Shown: one piece after another, positions 21,902 to 33,364 of the stretch
Layout of the letters: every line of letters begins with the position of its first letter
Position numbering within the stretch: position 1 is the stretch's first letter
Source: Isoetes taiwanensis
Taxonomy: Eukaryota; Streptophyta; Lycopodiopsida; Isoetales; Isoetaceae
Direction: 5' to 3'
Assembly (NCBI GenBank): GCA_021234155.1
Contig: JAJEKV010000091.1
Location: forward strand, 1,497,501-1,561,500
DNA: 64,000 nucleotides
Position numbers and translations under genes: made by a program
Notes under the pieces: generated by a model
What the model was told of the DNA's origin: nothing
The model's database searches: none
The model's input: the letters and a program-made list of their open reading frames with translations, nothing else

Positions 21902-22964
21902 GTCTCACAGCTCGCGCCTGGTTCAATAACTAAACTTTAGTTTTGCGACGAGGCGCAAGCTGTGAGACATTGATGAGAACAGCTTGAAAAGTTATAAAAT
22001 TTAAAAAAGTAACTTGGTAATTCGAATCTTAGCCTAGGATCTAGCTGGATTAGTCTAGTTTTTTTCAATCTCTTTGAACCTCATCTTAAAAGAATTCCCG
22101 CGGTGGCGAATTGAACCTCCACCCGCGGGGGTTGAACCCCCAAACCCCGTGCCAACCACTGAGGGCGGGCATCATTTACGTTTGAATTATAATTCTTAAT
22201 TAGATTTAAGCTTTAATAATGTTAGATAATATTAATGGCTAAGCCTTAGATTTAGAACCAAGGCCCTTAAGCTAGATAGAGACAGCATCTCGATAGACAC
22301 CAGGACTCCGATCGACATGATGCGCACCAAACAGACCGCTCGACTTTCTCGACAAAACAGCGACCAGAGGCCAAGGAGGCCGAAGGAAACAAGAAGAGGA
22401 GAGGACCGAGCGAGGCGGGAGGCCAAGGCTCAAAAAGCGGCGAGCGAAGCCTGGTCCAACATTTTGAAGACTCAACAGCCTGCTTTGTTCATGCGGGCAG
22501 TAACCCTCATGAGGGAAGGCATGTAATTAGCTAGTTTAATTAAGGGAGATCCCGGTAGATATGTTGTAAATAATCAATAATTTTGTTAATACATGATAAT
22601 TTTGAGTAGTTTTTATGTGTCAAATCTTGCTTAATTAGGACGAGTTAGCAAGTAGTAGTTTTATTTTTTAGTAAAATAGGATACTCTCAGACCAAAAAAG
22701 TGTGATGTCTCACAGCTACTGGTCATAAAAAAAAAGTTAGTTTTGAAGCGGGTAAGACTGTGAGACCTCGCCCAAACTTGACCAAAACAGACTCCAAATT
22801 GACCCAATAAAGGGTCGATTTCGCCTAATTTGATGAGCCCATCACCCTTACACCATTAGTTTACCCAAATTAGACACCTTTGATCGAAATGAGACTGATG
22901 TCTCCACATTCGCGCCCTGGTCGCAAAAAAAAAGTTAGTTTTGAGCGAGGCGCAACTGTGAGAC
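21902..22964 (+). repeat. Three hairpin units in the leader of the LARD-like element
   Basis: Unit 1 (21902-21968) begins GTCTCACAGCTCGCGCCT and ends AGGCGCAAGCTGTGAGAC, an 18-bp stem with one wobble, with an inner AACTAAA / TTTAGTT stem. Unit 2 (22707-22766) and unit 3 (22900-22964) keep the same order: GTCTC-CA, then A-run plus GTTAGTTTTG, then GCG and CTGTGAGACC. Arms have decayed in units 2 and 3. The units are about 800 and 190 bases apart. They may be packaging or dimerisation structures, which is inference. Confidence 0.7.
22317..22526 (+). CDS. Small basic ORF starting with a histone-H3-tail-like motif
   Basis: A 69-codon frame begins 'MMRTKQTARLSRQNSDQRP' and continues very rich in Arg, Lys and Ala before ending 'MRAVTLMREGM'. 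The seven residues RTKQTAR equal residues 2-8 of histone H3 (A-RTKQTAR-KS), and the codons fit an H3 coding origin. Similarity stops after Ser, so this is not a histone gene. It lies about 640 bases after the LTR where gag would start. It may be a gag remnant, a captured fragment or chance; expression is unknown. Confidence 0.35.
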   Translation: MMRTKQTARLSRQNSDQRPRRPKETRRGEDRARREAKAQKAASEAWSNILKTQQPALFMRAVTLMREGM

Positions 22965-25900
22965 CTCAAACTTTGAACCTCCATAACTTGAGCTGAGCTC
23001 CAAATCGCCTGAAAATTGTTGCAATAGGACCATTAGACAGCCTAGAATCCATTTATGACCTCAAATTAGGCTAGAAATGTCAAACCCTAGCCCAAATTGA
23101 CCAAAATTGCCCAAACCCTTGAATTGTTTTTCCAAAGCGTAGTTTGTTTGTAGATAGAAGCCTACCCCATTAGTAGCTCCGCAAGTATTGCTCTCGGCTC
23201 GAAGCTGATACCTTACTCCTAGATAGAAGTGCCCAAGAACACCCCTTTGTTATAGTCATCTAGACCTCAAAGATAGCAACCCAAGTCCAACTGCCGATTT
23301 ACATCACCTCTGCTCATGCCAAAGGCATAAACCTTGACCTAATTACGTGTCCTTCTAATAGAGTTTGACTTATATAGCCGCCACATTGACCTCCCTATTG
23401 CCGGGGTACCTAGAAAGGAGCTAGAGTCTAGAAGCGCCCAAGCCGCTCCATGTGTAGAGATTGGACTCCCCAAACCAACTTTGTTAGGACCTTAGAGTAT
23501 GCCTCAAACATCATGGAGGTCTTGCAAAACAATCCTCATTTCATGCCATACCACCGTCCTAATATCCATAGACTTGTAGATTATAGATATGCCTCCGATA
23601 ATCTTTTCGAGCCACCTTGCTTGCTTATAGAGCCCGAGGAATGTTGTAGGAGAGCCCTTCAAGTAGACCTTAGACTCTAGGAATCTGGCTGCTTCCAAGC
23701 ACGGGCGGGGCGAGCCACGAAGAGCTTGAGGCGCCAATTCCTTGAAGACATCAAGGTCCCGGCCGATGTACGAACAGATAAGGAGAGGAGACCCGGAAAG
23801 GCAGACCCAAGAGAGGGAAGCACAATGACAAACACCTCAACCGATAAAGCGGGTAGAACAGGGACACCACCGGCCTATCATCAATCTTCATCAAATGGGA
23901 AGAATATTTGGTAACCAACGGCATCAAGAATTTTCTAGGTGTCAACCTCCCGGCTATCACGACGAGGTCACATCAGAAAGAGGATCTCGACGCCTTCACC
24001 GACTCAACGCACATGAGTTTCAAAGGGAGGAATGCAAGGCAGCAAAATACAGTCGCGAGGAACACGTTAGACATCGATGCCGCGTTAGCATCCACGAGCT
24101 AAGGGTCGGAAGGCATAATCTTCCGTCGAGGGGAGAAGTCATGGCAACACAGGGCGTATAAAAGCGGAGGAAGACAACCACGACATTGCAGCCCAACAGC
24201 TCAAGCGAATGTCATGCAACGTCAACGAAAGGAGTAACCAAGCTAGGCAACCACAAAGCACCTAGTAAGGCTGACCAAGATGAGCTTCCAGCTCCCTTGC
24301 ACCAGCAGGAGACCACGAGGGGAGGAGACGCATATCAGGGAACATCTCCGACTCGAAGGCCTATATCAGCACTAGGGGCAAGATCAAGGAGGAGAATATT
24401 CCGCTCAAACAGGAATTCCGGACCCAGGAACACCTAGAAACCAAAGGAAGGACGACTTTACTACGTCAGCCAAGGAGTGCGAGACTCGAATGGATAGGAT
24501 CCAAAAGACGGAGGAGCGACTTAGCCCGGCGAGGGTACAAATCACCAAAAAGGCGACTAGAAGGAGCCATGATAGGGGCAATGGAGACGACCACACTCTA
24601 GGCACGGGAGAGGCACCGAGGAATGAAGCAAAGCCCAAGCAACAGAGTCGCTTTCGAAATTCAACCCGGAGGAATGACAATGCACGCCCTACCGACCCCG
24701 ATCTCGAGCTTGAAGACATTCAAGAATGCCCAACTGCAACAACAAGGTGATCCTACTTAAGCGATCAAAGGCACGACCGGCAACCCCAGCGACACACCGC
24801 ATGTAGGGGCGTTTGGCGGTCACCGCATTCCTCACGCGGCGAATATACACATTAAGGAGGAGCATCTTTCTCAAGGGATCACATCAATGAACACTCTTCA
24901 TGGAATCTGGGCGTGGCGAGCTCGGATCAGACATGAAGCTCAACAATAGTAGCGGCATCTCAAAGGAATCACGGAGTCAACGAACAAAGAAGATGCAGCA
25001 AAACCAAAGGGTCAAATGCGATAGGAGGAGGGAAACCCTAAAGGAGTATAAACAATTAAGTAGATCTTCGTAGTTGTTTTTGAAAAAAGTCGATGAATTA
25101 AAATCCCAATGTAAATGCGTATATGTCCATTGTATATCTCGGGTGCTCACAGATCTGATTGGAGAAACATGAGTTTAGAGTCATGTTTTACGGATTTAAG
25201 CGCTTAGATCAGGAAGCTCCTTCGCTTGACTACCAAAAGAGGAAGCATAGAAGCACAACTATAGCCCAAGATCAAAATGGAAGAGCAAGTACGAGGGAGA
25301 AACGTGGGAGGCCAAGCAAACCCGACTCCAAACACTTAGGAAGTGGCCTGAAGTAGAAGACAATACCGGTCATGTCAAGATCATGTTTGCACGGGACATC
25401 GTCGGGGCCGCAACACTACATCTTGTGGCAGCAGCAACACTTGGCGAACTTATGACACGAGTGGCCTCAACAATAGAAGGAGGAGCGCCCGACATCAGCG
25501 AGCCAACTAAGAAGACAACATCTCGGCGACCATAATTCCACCTTGTGGTAATATGGGGAATCTTATTTATGACGTGGATTAGATGGAGATGCACTTACGA
25601 AAGGCACCGCGACGAGGGAGATATGCCTTCAACAACTAGGTGATAGCCGTCGGGGTACTCCTACCAAATAATTAGAAGAGAAGAAGCCGATCATATCTCC
25701 GGCATGTGGCACGTCAAACGCCCAAGGTAGAAGCATTCGACACCTTAACGACAAGGATAGCAACCTGAAGCACCTTCCGGCGAAAGAGAGTTCAAGATAA
25801 TAGCCGGGCTATTCAACGACAAGAGTATATCTAAGGCGGTGTACTTCTTCAGCGCAAGGGGTCAAGCTCAAAGAGAGAGATAAGGATCCATCATCCCGAC

Positions 25901-28900
25901 AACAGCGGAGCCATCGGGGAGGAGAGTCATGATGCCTTACTTGCCAAAGAGGCCAAAATGCATAGAAGGACAAAGGTCGGGAGGCCGAAAGATGGAGAAG
26001 TGCTAGCAACCGACTTCTTCCACGAGCTGAAAGGAGGCAACGGAGGATCAAAGCCTGGCGAGCACAATCAAAGTCACGGAGGGTACCTCAAGACAAGAAG
26101 GCGGCATAGCAGCGTGGAGCGTGACAGCGCCCAAGCCGTGTGTCGAGGGGATCAAGCGAAGAAGTTTGGAAGCTTCGATGGAGAACCAACTAGGTGAGGC
26201 GAGCCGATGACTTGCCTGTGACCTTGCATGCAACTTGGTGAACCCAAGGATGAGCGATTCAAAGAACAACTGCAGAAGAGAACAACTCCGGAGGAGTATA
26301 GCCAAAGGAATCGCGCGACAGACCTCAAGAGACGCCTTCAAATAGCTTCAAGTATCATGAAGGGGAAACACTTATTCCGGCGGGATCAAGAAGCGACTGA
26401 AATGTCGAAGCATCAACGACAAGCACACCTTAGTTAGAATGTGATGCAAAGCGGTTGTGCCATAGCCGACAAACATCGGAGGGCCCAAGTATATCAACAA
26501 GTCACCCCGGAGTATGAGCTGACGTACAAATAGAAGGATATAGATCATCAACACCATTGCACGGGAGGAACACTTGATGACATTGCCAAGGGTAGGTGTG
26601 CAACTTGAAGGGGAGGCACAAGGGAGACCCTAATAGCTCTAGTGGTAATTGTAATTAGGTAAGCTATATGCTTTGCATGTATAGTTCCCTTGTTATTCCT
26701 TCCCTCCCATAGCGTAACAGATCAAAGGAAGAGATGTCATGCAAGTTGCAGGGGTGAAGCAATCAACACGATAACGACAAGAGGACTCGACATATGAGAC
26801 ATCGATGGAGTCGAAGACATCGACAGAGTCGTCTTTTAGCTGCCAAGACAAAAAAAGTTCAAGATGAAAGATCTTTTTGAAAAGCGGCATGGAAGATTTC
26901 AAGTGATCAACTACACCATCAAGCAATGCGAGGCTTCTAACGAACAAAGTCAACCTCTACATCAAAGAGGAGCCACCGTCAAGGAGGCCTGAAGTATCGG
27001 CGACTCGGGAGGAGCGTTACCTTGCTACTTCAAGCGGGCAGCGAGTGGATGAGCTCTAGCAAGCTCAAGCATCTAAGGCCATGGGGCCTAGTAGGTTAAT
27101 GTATGGACGGTAACATCCATATTGGGATTAGAAGGCATTTCGGATATTACGGCTAAAAGGATTGCCCCAATATTGAGCTAAAGCGTCAAGGATTGGGAAG
27201 GAAATGCATAGGAGTAACTATAATTATACCACGATTGTTAACGGACATCCAACGTATTGAAACCACTTGGTGAGATTGATCTCCTCGCTAAGAAGGAATC
27301 ATTACTAGGATAATTGTTAACCATGTATAAATCTAGTACCTCAAAAGAATAATCAACCGAAAAGAAAAGAAGTAATCTAACAAGTCCGGCCAACTTGTTA
27401 CGATGACATCAATTCGATTGGTAGGAATATTCCAAGAGCTAAATAACTAAGAAAGGGGGAATCTCTAGAATATAAAAGAATAATACATGTAAGGTACATC
27501 TAAAATAAGAATTATAGTAATCAAATAGTCTTTTGAGACAAAAGGAATTGTCATGATGACAAAACCTTGTGGTTTAGAATCGTTCTAACTAAGTAGGTAA
27601 CCCATAGCTATATTGAAATAAATGATAACATAATATGTGCATCCATCTTAGATGGTGATATATGTTAGCTAAGGCTAGTAAATTAATGTGCTAAGTAAGA
27701 AGCATATAACCTCTTAAGGGGAGAGAATAGATATGACGTTGTGTAGAACGTCATTGAAAGGGTGCAGGACCATTTTCTTTTCGAAGAAAGTGGGAGGGCT
27801 CAATCTTATGATTGAACGTACTTGCATCGAATTGATTGACCCGTAGAATAGAGTTCACTCCGGCAATGGCCGAAGCGAATAGAGCGCAAGATAGATAGAT
27901 AGATAGCTCGGGGAGGTCTTCAACGTCTTGGTAGACCGGACGCAGTAGCTATCTACACCAATGAAGTGGAGCAAAACTATGGGAGCAATGCAACGACCAA
28001 GTCATCTCCAAATTACTCGACGCCGGCTCAATGGGTGGATACATTCTAGCCTAGGTAAGGCGTGCGCATGCGTTATAAGCTTTAATGTGTCTTATAGATA
28101 AGTTAAATATAGATCCTAATAATTGCATGGAATTAAATGCATTATATGTATCATTGGAAATAAGTTAAATAACAACGATAATGTGAGGTAGCATGTTAAT
28201 TAATCCTTACGCAAGGATGCGGGGTCCTTATAGATATAGATAGAAAATAGAATTCAAATATACTTAAGTGCATCTTAGGGATATACTTCCAAGGGTAATG
28301 CGGGACCCAAGGAGGAGAATAAGAAGCACATCTAATTCTTGTGTATGATAATTAAAACCTTGTCTATGTAACAATAGGTCTAAATCGGGGTTATTGTTTA
28401 AATAATCGCGATCTAAAAAGTCGTTAAATATTGCAAAGCTTAGAGTAAATATAATTGTACTATCGGAAGTAATGTATCCGATACTATGATAATGTTAATT
28501 CATAAATATTACCTTAGGGTAATTATGTTAATCACATGCATTAAAGGAGCCAGCAAAAATCGGCTTAGGCATGTCATTTTTTTGTGTAGATTAATTCTAT
28601 GTGTAGTTAAGATTAGTCTACGCATGCAACCTATGCTTGGTATGGGTTGCATGCGTTGTTACCGATGATGAGACCACTACGGTGATCTCTAGGGCGTGGT
28701 GTAATGTCAATGTAGGCATGACAAGCGTTTCGCTTTGGACGAGTGGAAGGTAGATTAGAAAGTCTACTGTCCCGTCAAGTAGAAGCGACCTCGAGAGAAA
28801 GGAGGTCATTCAGGAATGCATTGATAGGAAAAGCACCTCTAGCCCCATATATGCTTTGATAGGAGGAATCTGGCCTTCACGCCCACATAGGGGAAGGACC

Positions 28901-29135
28901 TATCCTCCACGCTGGGCAACTAGGGTGTAGGCATGAGCGGCATATAGGCATATAGGCGCTGTCTCCACGGCCATAATGGAAGATTCACCCTCTTCCTACG
29001 CCGGGAGATTAGCCATGCATCCATGTAGATAGGTGGGGTGGTCACCATATAACCAAAATTTTATTAATAATTAAAATAGTAATAACGTAGGTCGACCTGC
29101 AGGCCAATAGAGCGCTCCGGAGGGCAAGGAGGTCG
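22965..29135. other. Internal region of LARD-like element, no recognised coding
   Basis: The stretch from 23.4 to 26.4 kb is purine-rich and relatively GC-rich, giving many short Arg/Ser/Lys-rich frames (for example 23450-23680 and 24490-24750) in several phases. None shows zinc knuckle, protease, RT, RNase H or integrase motifs on either strand. From 27.1 kb the sequence becomes AT-rich. A (GATA)n run lies at 27889-27906. An old, mutated gag cannot be excluded. Confidence 0.55.
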
Positions 29136-29138
29136 AGC

Positions 29139-29700
29139 TACGAAAACTTGCAACACAAATTTAGTCATAATGTGTTGCAAGGGATGAAGAGTACCTTAGA
29201 AGTGTAAATTTTGTATGAAATTGATAAACTTTGATAAACTTAAATGTTGTGTTAAGTAAGGTTAATAATTACTTTGCGTAGATTAAGTTATGAAGTGATA
29301 AGTTAATTGGGTAATGAAATAGTACAGTAATGTCTTAAACATTACCTTAGAGTAATTCTAATAATTAAGATAGTAAGTATGTAATTATAGATATTGTAAA
29401 ATTAATGCAGGATTTTAAGGTGCGAGGACTTGCAACACAAATTTTGTTGGAATGTGTTGCAAGGAATGAAGAGTACCTTAAATAATAATTGTATATGAAA
29501 GTGTTAAATTGTGATAAACTAAATGTTATAATAACGAGGACTAATAAGTACCCTGTTTAATAGAAGTTACGAATTGACAAGTTATTTGATAATGTAATGG
29601 CGTAATAATAATTTAATTACCTTAAGGTAATCTTAATAAATGTGTAAGTATAATAGTAGTATATCGTATGCATCAGGTTGATTGCAGGTTAGGAAGATTC
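29139..29700 (+). repeat. Diverged 282-bp tandem duplication near the 3' end
   Basis: ACTTGCAACACAAATTT at 29146 recurs at 29428, each followed by AATGTGTTGCAAGG-ATGAAGAGTACCTTA, then TGTATATGAAA/TTGTATGAAA, GATAAACT and AAATGTT. The later parts pair 'CATTACCTTAGAGTAATTCT' (29341) with 'ATTACCTTAAGGTAATCTT' (29617). A further related word is at 28509. Confidence 0.7.
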
Positions 29701-29740
29701 CAAGGTGGGGAGACCCACGATGCTGCGGACAGCATCATTT

Positions 29741-29755
29741 CAAGGTGGGGGAGAA
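29741..29755 (+). promoter_or_regulatory. Polypurine tract before the right LTR
   Basis: CAAGGTGGGGGAGAA ends directly at the right LTR's TGTGACGTTC. The word AAGGTGGGG also occurs 40 bases upstream. This is the usual plus-strand primer of Ty3/gypsy-type elements and fixes the orientation of the element as plus. Confidence 0.82.
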
Positions 29756-31369
29756 TGTGACGTTCGGCACGATAATCACGGTCCCGGGGCGTATCTTGTC
29801 TTTGTCTAAATCGCCGCGTACCGCCACTCAACCCGGCGATGTCTGCAGCCGTGTAGCGGTGAGTAGCCCTGGGGGCAACTTGCTAGGTATGTGCATTTCT
29901 TATTAATGTGCACATGCACATTTATTAAGGTGCACACATTTCCATGTGGGCACATTTAGGTGCACACATTTCCATGTAGGCACATTTGGCCACCTAGCCA
30001 TTAAAGGCAAGTGGGCCCATTTCCAATTATCCCACATACCTAAAGGGATAATTGGAAACCCTAAGCCCCAACCCTTGCCTATTTAAGTAGGAGAACCCTA
30101 ACTTGCCCATTTTTCGTTCCTAGGGTTTTTAGAGCTCTGTTTTGGCTGCTCTAGGAGTCAAAAAACCGCCTCCCGAACTCCGCCCGAGAGAATGGCACCA
30201 TTAGTTTCCCTTGATTCGAAGCGCCCAAAGTGGGATGGTCGAACTTCGGTCGAGGAGCAACTCATGGATCGGTATGTAGTCGATTTAATGGTCTAAACGT
30301 TTTTCCGGTCATTGTATCAAAGTGGGTTTAGCCTATTAAATCGCCTTTTTTAGCAGCTATCTAGATCTCTAGATGAGTAGATACTGGACTCTAACTAAAG
30401 AACCTAACTCTATGATATAGATTAGATCTATGTTCTTTAGTTCTTATGTGATGTATATGGATGATGTATCTCTGTGAACTCCTTGTATTGGGAAGGGGGG
30501 TAGAGACTTCAAGCTTGGTAGTAGATGCTCCTAGATTAGCCTCTCTAGCACACCATAGATTCGGCCTGTGTACAAGAACCACACAGTTTGTGGGTGAAGG
30601 GGAGGACCGGGCTAAGAAGGGAGGTTCATGTCGACTCTTGAGCGATCCCTCGGTGTGTAAGGCCTACCGGGGATCATTGTGACTAGGCCTAATGGCTTAC
30701 CACCGAAAGCGGGTAAGGCATGGGCTCGACACCCGTGAAGTGGTGTACACTTTCCAGTGGGTTCAGTCGAATACGGGCAGTGGCCCTCTAGTCACCTTGA
30801 GTCAGCATGTAGATCTCTGGAGGGAGTGATCCCTACCTGCCCCATCGGAACTGGGATGATGACCCCAGGAGTAGCCCTTTTGGCTATGCATCCGGGCGGC
30901 TATCCCAGTCCCAACACTTTTCAGCCTACCGCAAAGTGCACAGGGAGGGGCGGATGGAGTGGACAACCCTATGCCATGTTCTTATGCCAGCCAAATCCAT
31001 TGCCATGAATTGCATGCGCAATGAACTACGGAGACCAAGCCGCCGGGTCATCCCTTTGAGTCCGGAGCCTTGGGTAGGATTCCCCTATGTGATGTCTTTG
31101 ATCTTTGTCTATGCAGATATGTGGAGGACCATCCTTCGTGATGGTCATATGATGTTGATGTATGTACTACTGACATGTATGTTTACGCTTCATGACAGGG
31201 TAGGCCCCGAGGGAGGCAGGGGTAAAGGACCCCTTCATTCTTCCCATGGAACTCTTCAAGGTTGCGCAATTGATACGTGGAGGGCCCTATATTAGCATGG
31301 AGCTGGTATGGGGATGAACTCCTGTTTTGTATCACGGTGAGTGCAATCGTATATGAGTAGGGGACGTCA
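29756..31369 (+). repeat. Right LTR of LARD-like element
   Basis: Starts TGTGACGTTC straight after the polypurine tract and ends GGGACGTCA, where hAT sequence resumes. It matches the left LTR over its full length; see that entry for shared landmarks. Confidence 0.85.
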
Positions 31370-32630
31370 CTGCAATTCATGATATTCATTGGCTCTCTAG
31401 AGGACAAGTTATGGCACGTATTGTTGCTTTAATGCCTATTTTGATGGAGATTTGGTTAAATGAAGGGGGGGAGCTCTTGTTAGCTTTTACTAGTCTTAAG
31501 GTACAATTTTTTATTCACTTGCTAGATGATGTGCTTTTCCAATGCAACATATTAATGCCATTTCTTAGTTGGTGAGTTCGGTGCAAGAGCAAAGTATTTC
31601 TCTGATTTTCAAGCAATGGCAAAGTGTGGCTATATCCGATATAAGGATGCATGGAGTCATTCATCGTCATAGTCTTCATTTTGGACCTATTGGTGCACAT
31701 AACACTATGCATATGTCTACATGGGGATCTTGCTTTGAAGAAGGTAAGTCCTTTGTGTGAAAAGTAATTGATGGCCTTGATAAAAGATTTGGTAATCTTG
31801 ATTTATTTGAAGCATCAAAGGTATTCTCTTCTCGTGATTATGATAGATCTTGATGATGATAATGTGCATGCTAAAACATGTGACAAATGGATGGAGGTGC
31901 TTATTGGCTCTCTCAATGGAAGGATTGATGGACGAAAATGTCGAGTTGAGTGCATGGATTTCATTTTAAGAATGATAGGTCGTTGTCCAAGAACGTCTTT
32001 ACATGAGGCTTGGCTTTTCAGTGGGTTTGAATTGGACTTAGGTCAACTATATCCTAAAATGAAGGAAGGAAGGAAGGAAGTATATTTTAACGTCCACGGA
32101 GGCCAACTGGCCTATGAGACGGTGATATAATATAGCGGAAAGTTTTCAAACACAAAAGAAAACCACAGAAACCCTGTACAATGTGTCTCTACCACTGGGA
32201 TGAAAAAACCCCCCATGTGGAAGGAAAAACCTTTGTAGTAGGCGTTGAGAGGCCCTATCTGGGCGCTCAAACTCCATGTGCTGTGAGGGACTCCCTGACG
32301 GTGGAGACTTGCAAAATGTAGGACGCGAGACGTGCAACCATTGGCGAAGGCCTCTACAGTGGAAGAAGCTATGGCAAAGGCCTCTACAGTGGAATGTGAA
32401 AGGGGTTTCTCAAAATTGAATAGCATCAAAGACAATGATAGAAGTAGATTGGGCTTCAAAAGCTTAGATTTGTTAATGTTCATGTCATTAAATGGCCCGA
32501 AGAACATGGAAGAAGTTGATTGGTTATCTATTTACAAGGAATGGATGAATGTGAAGGAGAGACATATTGGGGAATTGTTGAAAGTTGTTTGGTGTTTAAT
32601 CTTAAAGTTAACTTTACCTTGTCTTGTTTA
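31370..32630 (+). pseudogene. hAT-type transposase, 3' part
   Basis: Resumes as 'IHDIHWLSRGQVMARIVALM' and 'VQFFIHLLDDVLFQCN', continues through several frame changes with 'CMDFILRMIGRCPRTSLHEA', and ends with the hAT dimerisation-type block 'ECERGFSKLNSIKDNDRSRL' and 'LDLLMFMSLNGP'. A LINE/SINE-type piece (32061-32335) interrupts it before that block. A 20-base word containing AAGGCCTCTACAGTGGAA is doubled at 32346 and 32378. Together with the 5' part, this is one transposase relic broken by two insertions and several point changes. Confidence 0.75.
32061..32335 (-). mobile_element. Short LINE/SINE-type insertion with shared 3' hairpin
   Basis: In minus-strand sense it ends CATAGGCCAGTTGGCCT, then CCGTGGACGTTAAAA and a (CTTC)n tail running to 32061. 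This is the same terminal layout as the LINE at 40315. The 200-base body has no coding frame and does not match the full-length LINE's 3' part. It could be a SINE borrowing the LINE's tail, or a truncated related LINE. It splits the hAT transposase. Confidence 0.6.
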
Positions 32631-32744
32631 GTACTCTAATCTTTTCTTGAACTCATGCATATAAGCTTTGTTTTCTAAAAATTGTTCTTTGATAGATAAA
32701 TGTTATTTTATAATGAATTTTGTGGTAAATAAGGGCAGTCTACA

Positions 32745-33364
32745 TTGTGCTATGAAATAGAAACTGATAAAAGTTTAACCTTCCCAAAAAAGGGCAACTC
32801 AAAATATGCCCTTAGAAAAAAAAGTAGGGTCTACCCTTATAAGTTGAACCCTAGTTCCCACAATTGTTTGCTCACTGAGAACCAATTTTGCTGCCTGCGT
32901 TCCATCTATTATTATCACAAGGGGAGGTGTGAAGCCTGCGCTGGTGTTCTTCTGGATATTATTCATGTGCCTCTTAATGAATTGTTGTTGCTTACTCCTA
33001 CATGGGCTGAAATTAATTGGCTTGCTGCACCCTGCTATGCCATGGCCCCCTCTGCCACCCATTCCTTCCCGGATCTCCCTCCTGTCCTGGCCTCCTTGCT
33101 GTAATTTTCAAGCTTTCCTTGTCTTGCTGATTCATCCGTTGTTGTCGCCTTAAGCCCCCATGCTCCTGTTTTCCTTTGGGCATGGTGGAATATGGCTCTG
33201 ATTTTCGACTCTGTGCTCCAGTCTGGTTCTTTGAAATTTCGTGACTTGTATATCAGAGAGTTTCTCTCATTTTATTTTATTGTAAAGGCTTTAAGCCTTA
33301 CTCCTGTATGTTTTAAATTATGATTAATATAATCCTTCCTTTTCCTCCAAAAAAAAAAAAAAAA
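32745..33364 (+). mobile_element. Retroposed segment ending in poly(A)
   Basis: Ends with about 18 A residues at 33347-33364 after AATATAATCCTTCC, preceded by GGCTTTAAGCC and TTAAATTATGATTAATA, a form often seen at 3' ends of plant L1-type elements. A plus-strand frame at 32745-33104 (119 codons, Cys- and Leu-rich) has no recognised domain. The 5' limit and target duplication were not found. It is either a 5'-truncated L1-like element or a retrocopy. Confidence 0.5.

Larger units (their letters stand above)
20078..31369 (+). mobile_element. LARD-like LTR retrotransposon without pol
   Basis: An 11.3 kb unit with two LTRs of about 1.6 kb in direct orientation, a primer-binding site just after the left LTR, a polypurine tract just before the right one, and about 8 kb of internal sequence without recognisable gag, RT or integrase. 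That combination is the definition of a large retrotransposon derivative, moved by enzymes of another element. It sits inside the hAT relic between 'LKPLEVL' and 'IHDIHWLSRGQ'. No clear 5-bp target duplication was found (GGAGG before, CTGCA after). Confidence 0.78.

Noticed and set aside
22317-22526. Histone H3 gene
   Set aside because: Similarity is limited to RTKQTAR plus a Ser; the rest of the histone fold is absent. Reported only as a tail-like motif.
23450-26450. Several Arg/Ser-rich ORFs inside the LARD element as gag-pol
   Set aside because: Frames exist in many phases on both strands because the DNA is purine-rich. No zinc knuckle, protease, RT or integrase motif could be found in any.
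27889-27906. (GATA)n run as a regulatory site
   Set aside because: Only four to five units inside non-coding retrotransposon sequence; a simple microsatellite.
20073-31374. Target-site duplication of the LARD element
   Set aside because: The five bases before (GGAGG) and after (CTGCA) do not match. Joining the flanks gives a readable hAT frame, but no duplication can be shown.
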